A stretch of DNA of 64,000 nt from Bacteroidales bacterium (GTDB lineage Bacteria > Bacteroidota > Bacteroidia > Bacteroidales > Muribaculaceae), in assembly GCA_015060975.1 (NCBI GenBank), contig SUXI01000006.1, forward strand, positions 106,359-170,358. The letters are read 5' to 3'. A program made the position numbers and the translations under genes. A model generated the notes under the pieces. The model was not told where the DNA came from. It worked only from the letters and a program-made list of their open reading frames with translations, and ran no database searches. Shown in pieces: positions 54,702-64,000 of this stretch; within the stretch, counting starts at the first letter, position 1; each line of letters opens with the position of its first letter.

Positions 54702-55202
54702 ATGGAAACATTATTTCTCATAATAGGGATCCTGCTAATGATTGGATGCGTATTTGTCTCATTCTATCCCATAGCACCTGCTGCATTACTCAGTTATGTG
54801 GCAATGTGGATATTAGATGCAAATAACATTATTTTTATCAGCAAAAACACATTGCTATTTTGGGCTATAGCAACATTGATTGTACTACTTAATTTTTATA
54901 TGACAAACGTTGTTCAAAACCAACCACATAAAGCGACAAAGGGACTTAGCTACATTATTATTGGAGCGTTAGCCGGCTGTTTTACCGGCATGACAATCTC
55001 CGCATCAGGAATAACCATAGGCACTTCCATAGGCGCAATTATGGGGTCTGTAATATATTGTCGCACTCCTCAAGGCAAAGCGACTAAATTAATGTCATTC
55101 AATCATATAATGTATCTTGCCGATAAGGGATTGCCTACTATTGTAGCCATAAGCATTCTCGGTATTATTATAAACAATTTACTTCTACTCTCAACTCTTT
55201 AA
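54702..55202 (+). CDS. DUF456 family membrane protein
   Basis: A 166-residue integral membrane protein with about five helices (METLFLIIGILLMIGCVFVSFYPIAPAALLSYVAM; FWAIATLIVLLNFYMTNVV; YIIIGALAGCFTGMTIS; IGTSIGAIMGSVIY; a final hydrophobic tail), with glycine-rich pairs typical of DUF456. Function unknown. The start is set at the ATG at 54702 because a perfect promoter occupies 54654-54684, upstream of this codon. The DUF4919 gene follows after 5 bp. Confidence 0.83.
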   Translation: METLFLIIGILLMIGCVFVSFYPIAPAALLSYVAMWILDANNIIFISKNTLLFWAIATLIVLLNFYMTNVVQNQPHKATKGLSYIIIGALAGCFTGMTISASGITIGTSIGAIMGSVIYCRTPQGKATKLMSFNHIMYLADKGLPTIVAISILGIIINNLLLLSTL

Positions 55203-55207
55203 ATATT

Positions 55208-55903
55208 ATGCTGAAGTTCAACTCATTATTTATTATAATTATTATATCCTTGGCATTTAATTTCTCGGTCAACGCCCAAAAAGCAAGTTCGTTTGGCAAA
55301 TCGCCCGACATCGAAAAAATCAAGGATTTTGCCGACTCCCGAAAATATGACAAATTAATGAAGCGATATGAAAAAAATGACCCCACAATGTCGCTTGATG
55401 ACTATCGTCAACTTTATTTTGGCTATGTTTTTCAACCCGAATATTCCCCTTATAAAAAGACAAATTTCACAAAAAATATATCTACATTATATTATAAAGA
55501 AAAACTATCGCGTTTGGAATGCGACTCTATCATAAAATATGCCGAAATGTCGTTAGAGGAAGACCCTTTCGACTTGCAACAAATGAATTATCTCATATAT
55601 GCCTACAAAAGCAAGAAGAAACACAATCTTGCAAAACATTGGCAAAACAGGCTAAACAACGTATTACGAGCAATTCTCTCAACCGGAGCCGGGGACAAAA
55701 AGGAAAGTCCATGGCATGTAATCAACATTGGACATGAATATGCGCTAATAAATTTCATTAACCCCAATTACATTGTTGAACGACAAGAGTTTATCGAACC
55801 ATACTATGATCACATTATCTTAAAACAGATTTCAGAGGGACTTCCATCGGGTTTTTATTTCAATATCCAATATATGCTTGACAGCTTTAATCGCAAACCT
55901 TGA
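55208..55903 (+). CDS. DUF4919 family exported protein
   Basis: A 231-residue exported protein; signal peptide ~1-23 (IIIIISLAFNFSVNA). The central block MSLDDYRQLYFGYVFQPEYSPYK and later YKSKKKHNLAKHWQNRLNNVLRAILSTGAGDKKESPWHVINIGHEYALIN matches the Bacteroidetes DUF4919 family of unknown function. It lacks a lipobox or membrane helix beyond the signal. Probably co-transcribed with the DUF456 gene. A bidirectional terminator follows at 55972. Confidence 0.85.
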   Translation: MLKFNSLFIIIIISLAFNFSVNAQKASSFGKSPDIEKIKDFADSRKYDKLMKRYEKNDPTMSLDDYRQLYFGYVFQPEYSPYKKTNFTKNISTLYYKEKLSRLECDSIIKYAEMSLEEDPFDLQQMNYLIYAYKSKKKHNLAKHWQNRLNNVLRAILSTGAGDKKESPWHVINIGHEYALINFINPNYIVERQEFIEPYYDHIILKQISEGLPSGFYFNIQYMLDSFNRKP

Positions 55904-55971
55904 TACAAAACGAAAGAGCAATCACTACAATATTACCATTTTTAATAATCATTTATAAATGATATAAAATA

Positions 55972-56005
55972 AATAGGTGTGTCACATTTGAATGACACAC
56001 CTATT
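55972..56005. terminator. Bidirectional terminator between DUF4919 and fumarate reductase genes
   Basis: Perfect 13-bp stem AATAGGTGTGTCA / TGACACACCTATT with the 8-nt loop CATTTGAA; T-rich especially on the minus strand. Confidence 0.92.
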
Positions 56006-56060
56006 GTTTAAGCTATAATGCTATGCATATTCCAAAAAATTCACATAGCGCTATATAGTT

Positions 56061-56816
56061 TTAATCTTTGAGTTTAGCTTTGATAAACTCACGGTTGAGG
56101 CGTGCGATGTTGCTCAATGGAATGTTTTTAGGACATTCAGCGGCACAAGCACCGGTGTTGGTACAGTTACCAAATCCGAGTTCGTCCATCTTTTTAACCA
56201 TTGCGCGAGCGCGACGAGCACGTTCAACTTGACCTTGAGGAAGGAGTGCAAATTGGCTAACCTTAGCCGACACGAACAACATAGCCGAACCGTTCTTACA
56301 AGCAGCAACACAAGCACCGCAACCAATACAAGTAGCAGAGTCCATAGCGATGTCGGCAACTTCTTTAGAGATAGGAGTAGCGTTAGCATCGGGAGCGCCA
56401 CCGCAGTTTACTGAAGTGTAACCACCCGCTTGTTGGATTTTGTCGAATGCGTTACGGTCAACAGTCAAGTCGCGGATTACAGGGAATGCAGCAGAGCGCC
56501 ATGGTTCGATTGTAATAGTGTCGCCATCGTTGAATTTACGCATGTGTAATTGGCAAGTAGTGATGCCTTGAACCGGTCCGTGTGGGTGTCCATTGATATA
56601 AAGTGAACACATACCACAGATACCTTCGCGGCAGTCATTGTCAAATACAACCGGTTCTTCACCCTTTTCAACGAGTTGTTGATTGAGCATGTCGAGCATT
56701 TCAAGGAAACTGCTATCGGTTGATACTTTATCAAGTTGATAAGTTTTGAATTGGCCAGGTTCTTTAGGACCACGTTGACGCCAAATTTTCAAGTTTACGT
56801 TAATTGTTTTTTCCAT
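56061..56816 (-). CDS. frdB: Fumarate reductase/succinate dehydrogenase iron-sulfur subunit
   Basis: A 251-residue electron-transfer subunit. The [2Fe-2S] site ([16 protein letters not shown] near residue 63) is followed by the second-domain cluster motifs [18 protein letters not shown] (~160) and [14 protein letters not shown] (~222). It carries electrons between the flavoprotein and the membrane cytochrome b. It is last in the C-A-B operon, 72 bp after the flavoprotein gene. Confidence 0.97.
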   Translation of the reverse strand: MEKTINVNLKIWRQRGPKEPGQFKTYQLDKVSTDSSFLEMLDMLNQQLVEKGEEPVVFDNDCREGICGMCSLYINGHPHGPVQGITTCQLHMRKFNDGDTITIEPWRSAAFPVIRDLTVDRNAFDKIQQAGGYTSVNCGGAPDANATPISKEVADIAMDSATCIGCGACVAACKNGSAMLFVSAKVSQFALLPQGQVERARRARAMVKKMDELGFGNCTNTGACAAECPKNIPLSNIARLNREFIKAKLKD

Positions 56817-56888
56817 TGTTGTAATTTCATTATTTGGTAGGCTTTCAGAGCCACTTATGAGGCGACTCTGATTGCCCCGTGGTTACTA

Positions 56889-58907
56889 TTATGATTTGTA
56901 GTTACGAGTTTGAACTTCGATAGCTTCGTATTTAAGCGGCTCTTTATACAATGTTGGTTTTTCGTTTTCACCATTATATTTCCAGCAACTTACATACATG
57001 TAGTCTTTATCGTTACGAGCCGCTTCACCATCGGCAGTTTGATATTCTTCACGGAAGTGAGCTCCGCAAGATTCGTTACGGTGAAGGGCATCGATAGCCA
57101 TCATTTTTGACATTTCGATGAAGTCTTCAAGACGAAGCGCTTTTTCAAGTTCGGTGTTAAGATCGTCAGCCTTACCCACGATGCGAAGGTCGCTATAGAA
57201 CTCTTTGCGAACTTCTTCAAGTTCTTTAAGAGCCTTAACAAGGCTGCCAAGAGTGCGTCCCATACCTACGAGATCCCACATCACATGACCAAGACGTTTG
57301 TGGATTTCATCAGGAGATTTGCGACCCTTGATGCTCATCAATTTTTCGATACGAGCGCGAACATCAGCTTCAGCTTTGTCAAATTCAGGAGCATCGGTAG
57401 TGAAGTGAGGCACCTTGATTTGGTCGCTGAGGTAGTTTTGCATAGTGTAAGGAAGCACGAAGTAACCATCAGCAAGACCTTGCATAAGAGCTGATGCACC
57501 AAGACGGTTAGCACCGTGGTCAGAGAAGTTACATTCACCGATAGCGAAGAGACCTTTGATTGAAGTTTGGAGTTCATAGTCAACCCATATACCACCCATT
57601 GTGTAGTGGCTTGCAGGGAAGATCATCATAGGAGTTTCGTATGGGTTATCGTCTGAAATCATTTCATACATTTCAAACAAGTTGCCATAACGGTCGCGAA
57701 CTACATCTTCGCCAAGACGTTGGATAGCATATTTGAAGTCGAGATATACAGCGTTACCGGTACCTACACCATAACCTGCGTCGCAACGTTCTTTAGCGGC
57801 ACGGCTGGCGATGTCGCGAGGACAAAGGTTACCGAAAGCAGGATAACGACGTTCGAGATAGAAGTCGCGATCTTCGTCAGGTATATCAGTTGGTTTCATT
57901 TTGCCAGCGCGGATAGCTTCGGCATCTTCTTTCTTTTTAGGAACCCAGATGCGACCATCGTTACGGAGTGATTCGCTCATCAAAGTAAGCTTTGATTGGT
58001 CTTCACCGTGAACGGGGATACAAGTTGGGTGAATTTGAGTAAACGCGAGGTTAGAAAGGTAAGCACCTTTACGGAAAGCTTGGATAGCAGCCGAACCGTT
58101 ACAGCCCATAGCGTTGGTAGAAAGGAAGAATGCACGACCATAACCACCGGTAGCGAGAACTACAGCGTGAGCAGCGTAGCGTTCGATTTCACCGGTTACG
58201 AGGTTACGAACGATGATACCGCGAGCGCGACCATCGATGATAACAACATCAAGCATTTCACGACGGTTGAATGATTTCACTGTGCCTTTTTCGATTTGGC
58301 GGTTGAGTGAAGAATATGCACCGAGGAGAAGTTGTTGACCTGTTTGACCTTTAGCGTAGAAAGTACGTGATACTTGAGCGCCACCAAAAGAACGGTTAGC
58401 GAGCAAGCCACCATATTCGCGAGCGAAAGGAACACCTTGGGCCACACATTGGTCGATGATGTTGTTAGAAACTTCAGCAAGGCGATATACGTTTGCTTCG
58501 CGTGAACGGAAGTCTCCACCTTTTACTGTGTCATAGAATAGACGGTAAATAGAGTCACCATCGTTTTGATAGTTTTTAGCAGCATTAACACCACCTTGAG
58601 CCGCGATAGAGTGTGCTCGACGAGGACTATCTTGAATGCAGAAATTAAGCACGTTGAAGCCCATTTCGCCAAGAGTAGATGCAGCAGATGCACCTGCAAG
58701 ACCGGTACCTACAACGATGATGTCGAGGTTACGTTTATTGGCAGGGTTAACAAGCTTTTGGTGAGCTTTATAATTGGTCCATTTCTCAGCGACAGGACCT
58801 TCGGGGATTTTAGAATCAATCTTTATTGTTGCAGCCGATTCCATGTCGGCATAATCCTTCATAATAGGGGTTGAGTCAATCATGCCCTCTAATTTAGTAA
58901 TATCCAT
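56889..58907 (-). CDS. frdA: Fumarate reductase/succinate dehydrogenase flavoprotein
   Basis: A 672-residue catalytic subunit. Visible are the FAD-binding [22 protein letters not shown] (~45-65), the covalent-FAD His in [17 protein letters not shown] (~98), the active-site [16 protein letters not shown] (~292) and [41 protein letters not shown]. In an anaerobe with PFOR it most likely runs as a menaquinol:fumarate reductase making succinate. It starts 9 bp after the cytochrome b gene. Confidence 0.97.
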   Translation of the reverse strand: MDITKLEGMIDSTPIMKDYADMESAATIKIDSKIPEGPVAEKWTNYKAHQKLVNPANKRNLDIIVVGTGLAGASAASTLGEMGFNVLNFCIQDSPRRAHSIAAQGGVNAAKNYQNDGDSIYRLFYDTVKGGDFRSREANVYRLAEVSNNIIDQCVAQGVPFAREYGGLLANRSFGGAQVSRTFYAKGQTGQQLLLGAYSSLNRQIEKGTVKSFNRREMLDVVIIDGRARGIIVRNLVTGEIERYAAHAVVLATGGYGRAFFLSTNAMGCNGSAAIQAFRKGAYLSNLAFTQIHPTCIPVHGEDQSKLTLMSESLRNDGRIWVPKKKEDAEAIRAGKMKPTDIPDEDRDFYLERRYPAFGNLCPRDIASRAAKERCDAGYGVGTGNAVYLDFKYAIQRLGEDVVRDRYGNLFEMYEMISDDNPYETPMMIFPASHYTMGGIWVDYELQTSIKGLFAIGECNFSDHGANRLGASALMQGLADGYFVLPYTMQNYLSDQIKVPHFTTDAPEFDKAEADVRARIEKLMSIKGRKSPDEIHKRLGHVMWDLVGMGRTLGSLVKALKELEEVRKEFYSDLRIVGKADDLNTELEKALRLEDFIEMSKMMAIDALHRNESCGAHFREEYQTADGEAARNDKDYMYVSCWKYNGENEKPTLYKEPLKYEAIEVQTRNYKS

Positions 58908-58916
58908 ATCGCTTGA

Positions 58917-59966
58917 TTAGTTTTGAGGTTCAACTTCATTAACTTCAGAATCCAAATCGCTATCAGGTTCCGATTCGATTTCAGGTTCAACAACTTCATT
59001 TTGCATTGCAGCTTGTTGCTCTTCTTGCTTAATGAGTGCTTTAACTTGAGGAAGATCTTTACAGAATACTTTGATGGCATTGGTTAAAACCATAGTTTTA
59101 GCTTCAATTTCGCGTTGAAGGTCTTGCACTTGTTGCATTTTTACATCTTCGGTAGCTTCAGAAAGTTGAATATCCATCATTTTGCCTTGGAATGCTTCTT
59201 GATCGTGTTGCAACACTTCAACACAACTTTCAAAATATTGCTTTTGAAGTTCAGGATTGTTGAGGTATTCGCCTGATTTAGCTTGGATTGTGAACCATAC
59301 AGCTTGGATAGTGAAAAGCCCTACTACGATAGTAGTCCACCAACAAGCCACTTTTTTCAAGCGAGGCAACCAAGTGTCGTTATTCCAACCGGCAGTTTGG
59401 AACATTGACCAGAAACCATGGTTCATGTGGAACCAAAGAGCTACGAAGCCAATGATGTAAACGATAGGAGTCCATACTTCGCTAAATGCAGCGTGAATGA
59501 ACAATGTACCCATTGCAGGGTTAGCAGCGGCGCCATCAACGAGAGCCCAAGTAGCAGGGTCGTGTGAAAGTGCTTCAACGAGCTGCATTTTAGCCCAAAA
59601 TTGGATCATGTGAACCACGAGGAATGCTACAACAACGATACCGAGAACGAGCATGTTGTTTGATGACCATTCAACGTGAGGGGGAAGAGTTGTTACATTG
59701 TAACGGTCGTTACCACGAGCCTTGCGGTTTTGCAAAGTGAGGATAAACGCGTAAACAATGTGAAGCACGAAAAGTGCTGCAAGACCCATAGATGCCACGA
59801 GCGCATACCAGTTGGCACCTAAAAGTTGACAAATCGTGTTGTAGGCAGTAGGCCACACGATAGCAACCGCATTCATCAATACGTGAAACGTAAGGAATAG
59901 GATAAGACAAGCCCCTGTAATAGACATAATGAGCTTTCTCCCTATAGATGAGTTAGTTAACCACAT
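58917..59966 (-). CDS. frdC: Fumarate reductase cytochrome b subunit with long C-terminal extension
   Basis: Membrane anchor and quinol oxidase subunit with five helices in residues ~10-230. Candidate heme ligands are His28, His70, His119 and His180, as in diheme Wolinella-type enzymes. After the last helix the protein continues for about 119 residues (231-349): a helix-forming, glutamine/glutamate-rich segment and then a very acidic end. Usual members are ~220-260 residues, so this tail is an addition. The tail reads through in one frame with no sign of a frameshift. First gene of the operon. Confidence 0.93.
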   Translation of the reverse strand: MWLTNSSIGRKLIMSITGACLILFLTFHVLMNAVAIVWPTAYNTICQLLGANWYALVASMGLAALFVLHIVYAFILTLQNRKARGNDRYNVTTLPPHVEWSSNNMLVLGIVVVAFLVVHMIQFWAKMQLVEALSHDPATWALVDGAAANPAMGTLFIHAAFSEVWTPIVYIIGFVALWFHMNHGFWSMFQTAGWNNDTWLPRLKKVACWWTTIVVGLFTIQAVWFTIQAKSGEYLNNPELQKQYFESCVEVLQHDQEAFQGKMMDIQLSEATEDVKMQQVQDLQREIEAKTMVLTNAIKVFCKDLPQVKALIKQEEQQAAMQNEVVEPEIESEPDSDLDSEVNEVEPQN

Positions 59967-60028
59967 AGAAGTTTGATTTTTAAATTATTAATTAATTAGG
60001 TTGAGTTTACTATGGCAATATGCAACTA

Positions 60029-60060
60029 CAAATTTAATGCAAATAAGTTTCTTTTACAAC
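60029..60060 (-). promoter_or_regulatory. Promoter of the fumarate reductase operon
   Basis: On the minus strand: GTTG (60060-60057), 20-bp spacer, TAAATTTG (60036-60029). The -7 fits, and the -33 has one mismatch. About 62 bp of leader. Confidence 0.68.
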
Positions 60061-60137
60061 TATTAAATAAAAAAATCTTTATTCACAAAAAAATTAAACT
60101 CTGCCACACCCCATCTCATTCAAATCATTATTAATAA

Positions 60138-60176
60138 AAAAAGCACCAAGACGAGCGAGTGCCTCTCGGTGCCTTT
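60138..60176 (-). terminator. pnp terminator
   Basis: Stem around GCACC / GGTGC with further pairs, followed on the minus strand by seven Ts. It starts 19 bp past the pnp stop codon. Confidence 0.78.
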
Positions 60177-60194
60177 AAAGATATTTAATGGTTA

Positions 60195-62456
60195 TTATTC
60201 TTCGCTATGATTGTTTTCGTTGCGACGCGGACCACGATTATTATTTTCACGACGCGGACCACGGTTGTTGTCGCGGCGAGGGCCACGATCACCTTCACGA
60301 CGTGGAGCACGAGGAGTACGCTCGCGTTCTACATAGCCTTCGGGCTTAGGTTGAAGGGCACGCATTGAAAGACGGAATTTACCTGTTTTCTTATCTATTT
60401 CAATGAGTTTCACCTCAAGAGTATCACCCTCTTTAATTCCTGAAGTTTCCATATTCTCTACTCGTTCCCAAGAAATTTCAGAAATATGGAGAAGACCGTC
60501 GCGACCAGGCATAAATTCTACGAATGCACCGAAATCAAGGATTGAACGAACTGTGCCTGTATATGTTTTGCCTTCTTCAGGAAGCTCAACAATAGCATTG
60601 ATCATTGCCATAGCTTTGTCGATAGCTTCTTTGTTGGCAGCAGCCACCTCGATGTAACCTTCATTGTCAATTTCATCGATAGAAACAATAGCGCCACTTT
60701 CCTCTTGAATACCTTGAATGATTTTTCCGCTCGGACCGATAACTGCGCCAATGAGGTCTTTAGGAATAGTTAAGGTAACAATGCGAGGCACATGAGGCTT
60801 ATAGTCTTCGCGTGGAGCAGAAATTGTTTCGTTGATTTTGCCAAGTATATGAAGACGACCGTCACGAGCTTGCATCAATGCTTTTTCGAGAATTTCGTAT
60901 GAAAGACCATCGCACTTGATGTCCATTTGAGTTGCAGTGATACCATCTACCGTACCTGTTACTTTGAAATCCATGTCACCAAGGTGGTCTTCGTCTCCGA
61001 GAATATCTGAAAGCACAGCATATTTAGGACTATCAGTATCAGTGATAAGACCCATTGCAATACCACTCACAGGCTTTTTCATCTTCACACCGGCATCGAG
61101 CAATGCAAGAGTTCCGGCACAAACTGTTGCCATTGAAGAAGAACCATTTGACTCAAGAATGTCAGATACGATGCGACAAGTATAAGGGAAGCCATCGGGG
61201 AGCATGCGTTTCAACGCACGGTGAGCAAGGTTTCCGTGACCGATTTCGCGACGACCCACACCACGCACAGGACGCGCTTCACCAGTTGAGAATGGAGGGA
61301 AGTTGTAGTGTAGAAGGAATCGTTCCTTACCTTGACTCAACACTTCGTCTAGAATTTTTTCATCGAGTTTAGTACCAAGTGTTACAGTTGAAAGCGATTG
61401 TGTTTCTCCACGAGTAAACACAGCCGAGCCATGAGGCCCGGGGATATAGTCAACTTCACACCAGATGGGGCGAATGTCGGTAGTCTTACGACCATCCAAA
61501 CGAATGCCTTCATCGAGAATGCAACGGCGAACAGCCTCTTTCTCCACATCGTGGTAGTAACGTTTTACAAGAGGAGTTTTTTCATCGCGTTCTTCTTCGG
61601 GAATTGATTCGATATATTCATCGCATATAGCTGCAAAGCTATCGTTACGCCAGTGTTTATCAGCGCAACCTGCTTTAGCAATTGCATAAGCTTTTTCGTA
61701 ACATTTTTCGTGAACATCTTTGCGAAGATCTTCATCGTTTACTTCGTGACAATATTCGCGTTTTACGGTTGAACCTACCGCTTCGGCAAGTTCTTGTTGT
61801 GCGATACATTGTTTTTTGATTGCTTCGTGAGCAGTTTTGAGAGCTTCGAGAAGTTCTGCTTCTGAAACTTCATCCATTTCACCTTCTACCATCATGATGT
61901 TGTCGTAGGTTGCACCCACCATCAGTTCCATATCGGCTTTTTCTAATTGTTCGAATGTAGGGTTGATTACAAATTCTCCATCAACGCGAGCCACACGCAC
62001 TTCCGAGATAGGTCCATTAAAAGGTATGTCGGAAACGGCGATAGCAGCCGAAGCGGCAAGCCCTGCAAGCGCATCAGGCATTTCTACACCGTCAGATGAA
62101 TACAATGTAATGTTTACAAAAGTGTCGGCATGATAATTGTCGGGGAAAAGTGGACGAAGTACACGATCGACAAGACGTGCCGTCAAAATTTCGTAGTCAG
62201 ATGCGCGACCTTCACGCTTTAGGAAGCCACCGGGAAAACGGCCGGCTGCCGAAAACTTTTCTTTATACTCTACTTGGAGGGGCATAAAATCCACACCCTC
62301 GCCGGCTTCTTTAGCCGAACATACTGTTGCGAGAAGCATTGTGTTGCCCATTCGCAATTCTACCGCTCCATCGGCTTGCTTGGCAAGTTTGCCAGTTTCG
62401 ATGGTGATGGTGCGTCCATCACTAAGCTCGATGGTTTTCTTAATTGGGTTTACCAT
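60195..62456 (-). CDS. pnp: Polynucleotide phosphorylase
   Basis: Phosphorolytic 3'-to-5' exoribonuclease of mRNA turnover. The 753-residue protein has two RNase PH cores (residues ~10-230 and ~320-545, with [23 protein letters not shown]), the helical linker, a KH domain ([23 protein letters not shown], with GPSG loop ~570), and an S1 domain ([30 protein letters not shown]). The C-terminus has repeated RGPRR units in an Arg/Asn-rich tail, which may aid RNA binding. A TATCTTTG -7 element lies 36 bp upstream. Confidence 0.97.
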   Translation of the reverse strand: MVNPIKKTIELSDGRTITIETGKLAKQADGAVELRMGNTMLLATVCSAKEAGEGVDFMPLQVEYKEKFSAAGRFPGGFLKREGRASDYEILTARLVDRVLRPLFPDNYHADTFVNITLYSSDGVEMPDALAGLAASAAIAVSDIPFNGPISEVRVARVDGEFVINPTFEQLEKADMELMVGATYDNIMMVEGEMDEVSEAELLEALKTAHEAIKKQCIAQQELAEAVGSTVKREYCHEVNDEDLRKDVHEKCYEKAYAIAKAGCADKHWRNDSFAAICDEYIESIPEEERDEKTPLVKRYYHDVEKEAVRRCILDEGIRLDGRKTTDIRPIWCEVDYIPGPHGSAVFTRGETQSLSTVTLGTKLDEKILDEVLSQGKERFLLHYNFPPFSTGEARPVRGVGRREIGHGNLAHRALKRMLPDGFPYTCRIVSDILESNGSSSMATVCAGTLALLDAGVKMKKPVSGIAMGLITDTDSPKYAVLSDILGDEDHLGDMDFKVTGTVDGITATQMDIKCDGLSYEILEKALMQARDGRLHILGKINETISAPREDYKPHVPRIVTLTIPKDLIGAVIGPSGKIIQGIQEESGAIVSIDEIDNEGYIEVAAANKEAIDKAMAMINAIVELPEEGKTYTGTVRSILDFGAFVEFMPGRDGLLHISEISWERVENMETSGIKEGDTLEVKLIEIDKKTGKFRLSMRALQPKPEGYVERERTPRAPRREGDRGPRRDNNRGPRRENNNRGPRRNENNHSEE

Positions 62457-62490
62457 AAATATCTTAATTTTATCTTCTTAAAAAATCACG

Positions 62491-62498
62491 CAAAGATA
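62491..62498 (-). promoter_or_regulatory. -7 element of pnp
   Basis: On the minus strand TATCTTTG; no convincing -33 element at 19-21 bp. Confidence 0.6.
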
Positions 62499-62717
62499 GT
62501 GATTTTAATCCACAATTCATAACCCATAACAGATAAATTGCTAATAAATCGCCTATTATGTACAATTTTAGCATTTTTCCGAAAGACACAACCCAATTAT
62601 TACCAAATTAACGTGAGTTCGATATAAGAAACGTATCTATAAAAACAAATCAAACAATATTTTAAATATTATTATCGTTGTGTTGTTAATAACATTTACA
62701 ATTAATTAATAATTTTC

Positions 62718-63191
62718 ATGAAACAACGAGTAGAATTAAGCACTTATTCTTTTATCATAACAATCTTATGCCTTGGCATATTAGTATGGACCATATTTAT
62801 TATTCCCGAAACATGGTGGCAAATTGGTTGGGGTAGTTTTATTGCTATCCTACATATAGTTTGCCTATACTACATGCCATTAAGCATAGCCGCTGATGAG
62901 CACAGCATATATATCAATCGCAGCCTTAAAGTAAAAAGAATTTCTATTGCTGAAGTTAAATCGGTGCGACTCTGCCCTCCAACAATGGGAGCGATACGCA
63001 TTTGTGGCTCCGGTGGATATTTAGGCTATTGGGGGTGGTTTAAAGAACGTGACCTCGGCAAATACTTCGCCTACTATGGAAAAGCATCGGATTGTTTCCT
63101 CATTGAGCTCTCCGATGGTCACAAATATATGCTCGGTTGCAAAAACGCCCCCGAAATGGTGGAATTCATCGCAAAACAACTAAAAAGATAG
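62718..63191 (+). CDS. Small membrane protein with bacterial PH-like domain
   Basis: A 157-residue protein with two N-terminal membrane helices (YSFIITILCLGILVWTIFII and QIGWGSFIAILHIVCLYYM), then a beta-rich region (PLSIAADEHSIYINRSLKVKRISIAEVKSVRLCPP, later CFLIELSDGHKYMLGCKNAPEMVEFIAKQL) of the bacterial pleckstrin-homology pattern. The end resembles the terminal strand-helix unit of bPH domains. Function unknown; likely an inner-membrane anchored module. It stands alone, with no clear promoter. Confidence 0.7.
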   Translation: MKQRVELSTYSFIITILCLGILVWTIFIIPETWWQIGWGSFIAILHIVCLYYMPLSIAADEHSIYINRSLKVKRISIAEVKSVRLCPPTMGAIRICGSGGYLGYWGWFKERDLGKYFAYYGKASDCFLIELSDGHKYMLGCKNAPEMVEFIAKQLKR

Positions 63192-63589
63192 CCCACAACT
63201 GCCAATCATGTTTTCTCAAAGTCGTTAAATAGCTTTAACGACCCTAATGTCTCTACTTCTAAACTTTACCTTCCATAAATTGACATTTTATTTAACCAAG
63301 CTAATATTGCGAAATTATCCGTATTTTTGCATAATCTCCATACCAATTCACTCATATCTCCACCGATATCATGAATCACAAGGATATATCATTCATTCTG
63401 CAATTAATCTAATGTTATAGCAAAAGTGACCTTGTTAGAGAAACGACCTCCTCACAAAAAGATATTGACACATGTAACGCACTCTTATATTAGGCATTGA
63501 AAACTTTGACGCAATTCCACTAAACAAGATTTAACAGTCTATATTACAATAATTGTTTCTACATTAAAAACATCTTTTAATATTCTATA
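63192..63589. other. Intergenic region with one hairpin
   Basis: The perfect inverted repeat GTCGTTAAA-TAGC-TTTAACGAC lies at 63221-63242, lacking a T-run, 30 bp after the PH-domain gene; a lone -7-like TATTTTTG is at 63322-63329. No ORF of note. Confidence 0.5.
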
Positions 63590-63622
63590 CTTGCAGATAA
63601 TAAAAAAAGGAGTGTAACTTTG
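63590..63622 (+). promoter_or_regulatory. Promoter of the terminal lipoprotein gene
   Basis: CTTG (63590-63593), 21-bp spacer, TAACTTTG (63615-63622). Perfect -7, one mismatch in -33. Confidence 0.7.
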
Positions 63623-63666
63623 CATCAGAAAATATAATAATTCAATTATTAACTATTAAATTCGCA

Positions 63667-64000
63667 ATGAAAAAATTTAAATTTTTAGCATTGGCACTTT
63701 GTGCCGTACTTGGATTCGCGTCTTGTAGCGATGATGATGAACCAGGAACAACTGATGTAAAAGGTAAAAACCTTTGGGGAGAAGTGCTCCGTGGTGACAA
63801 CATGCAACTTCAATTCTACCCCGACCATTTTGCATTTTATTGGGAATACACTTTTGACGCAACAGCCAATCCCGAAATCGGGCTTATCATTGAAGGGGAA
63901 TTCCCCGATGCTCGCTTCTTGAGCTATAATGTATATGACGATGATGAACAAACAAGTTACTGCGAAAAAGGATTTAGCCTTATGGACGTAGAGATAGAAC
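63667..64000 (+). CDS. Lipoprotein of unknown function (3' end beyond window)
   Basis: The first ~111 codons are present. Signal peptide with lipobox LGFASC (Cys20) followed by an acidic SDDDEP linker, typical of surface-exported Bacteroidetes lipoproteins. The following segment (GKNLWGEVLRGDNMQLQFYPDHFAFYWEYTFDA) is a beta-rich stretch I do not recognise. It may be the first gene of a further operon to the right. Own promoter at 63590. Confidence 0.75.
   Translation, partial: MKKFKFLALALCAVLGFASCSDDDEPGTTDVKGKNLWGEVLRGDNMQLQFYPDHFAFYWEYTFDATANPEIGLIIEGEFPDARFLSYNVYDDDEQTSYCEKGFSLMDVEIE

Noticed and set aside
63221..63242. Terminator of the PH-domain gene
   Set aside because: The hairpin is perfect but lacks a following T-run on the plus strand, so I list it only as a hairpin in the intergenic region.
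1..64000. CRISPR array, prophage, insertion sequence or integrative element
   Set aside because: No regularly spaced direct repeats, transposase, integrase or phage structural genes were seen in the window.

Overview
The window looks like a chromosomal segment of a gut-type Bacteroidales (Bacteroides/Muribaculaceae-like; the family is my inference). Reasons: promoters of the Bacteroidetes form TTTG-N19/20-TAnnTTTG recur on both strands; there is a SusC-SusD-SusE-SusF outer-membrane glycan system; pyruvate:ferredoxin oxidoreductase and a diheme-type fumarate reductase point to anaerobic energy metabolism; secreted lipoproteins, a T9SS-like tail, DUF4919, DUF2851 and DUF3256-like proteins are typical of the order. 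No phage, IS element or CRISPR array was seen.

Layout. 1-5.7 kb (minus): L-asparaginase (cut by the window edge), metG, a hotdog thioesterase, dnaX and a DUF308-like membrane protein. 5.9-11.5 kb (plus): a beta-helix lipoprotein, the AI-2/methyl-recycling pair MTA/SAH nucleosidase plus luxS with an AlbA_2 protein, then UDP-galactopyranose mutase with a probable galactofuranosyltransferase. 11.4-12.7 kb (minus): a Sua5/YciO protein and a B3/B4 tRNA-editing-like protein, preceded by a possible small RNA or attenuator. 13.2-16.7 kb: nifJ. 17-24.5 kb (minus): the susCDEF-like operon. 25-31 kb: an aminotransferase, tyrS, tRNA-Gln, an acyl-CoA synthetase and an ArgE-like deacylase. 31-32.7 kb: a membrane Ser/Thr kinase. 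32.8-38.1 kb (minus): a DEAD-box helicase, a DUF3256-like protein, xseA, xseB and an alpha/beta hydrolase. 38.3-41.5 kb: an LtaS-like enzyme and DUF2851. 41.8-44.1 kb (minus): two secreted proteins. 44.2-44.4 kb: a candidate invertible promoter. 44.7-49.3 kb: a TPR protein, a MATE exporter, an SLC13 transporter and ferritin. 49.4-51.6 kb (minus): HU, a 29-residue ribosomal-type protein and RNase G. 51.8-55.9 kb: GH20 hexosaminidase, LMW phosphatase, DUF456 and DUF4919. 56-60 kb (minus): the fumarate reductase operon. 60.2-62.5 kb: pnp. The end holds a PH-domain membrane protein and a truncated lipoprotein gene.

The most interesting signal is at 44228-44402. A perfect 19-bp inverted repeat encloses a 137-bp segment carrying a full-consensus promoter that fires outward at the repeat edge. 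As drawn, it points away from the two-gene secreted-protein operon on its left. That operon has no recognisable promoter of its own in the flanking DNA. Inversion would turn the promoter toward it, which is the architecture of a phase-variable promoter switch. Secondary points of interest are a putative ~70-nt small RNA/attenuator at 12.8 kb, a GC-rich REP-like palindrome inside dnaX, a long charged C-terminal extension on the fumarate reductase cytochrome b, a structured leader in front of RNase G, and two genes whose promoters sit so close to the start codon that the mRNAs may be leaderless.
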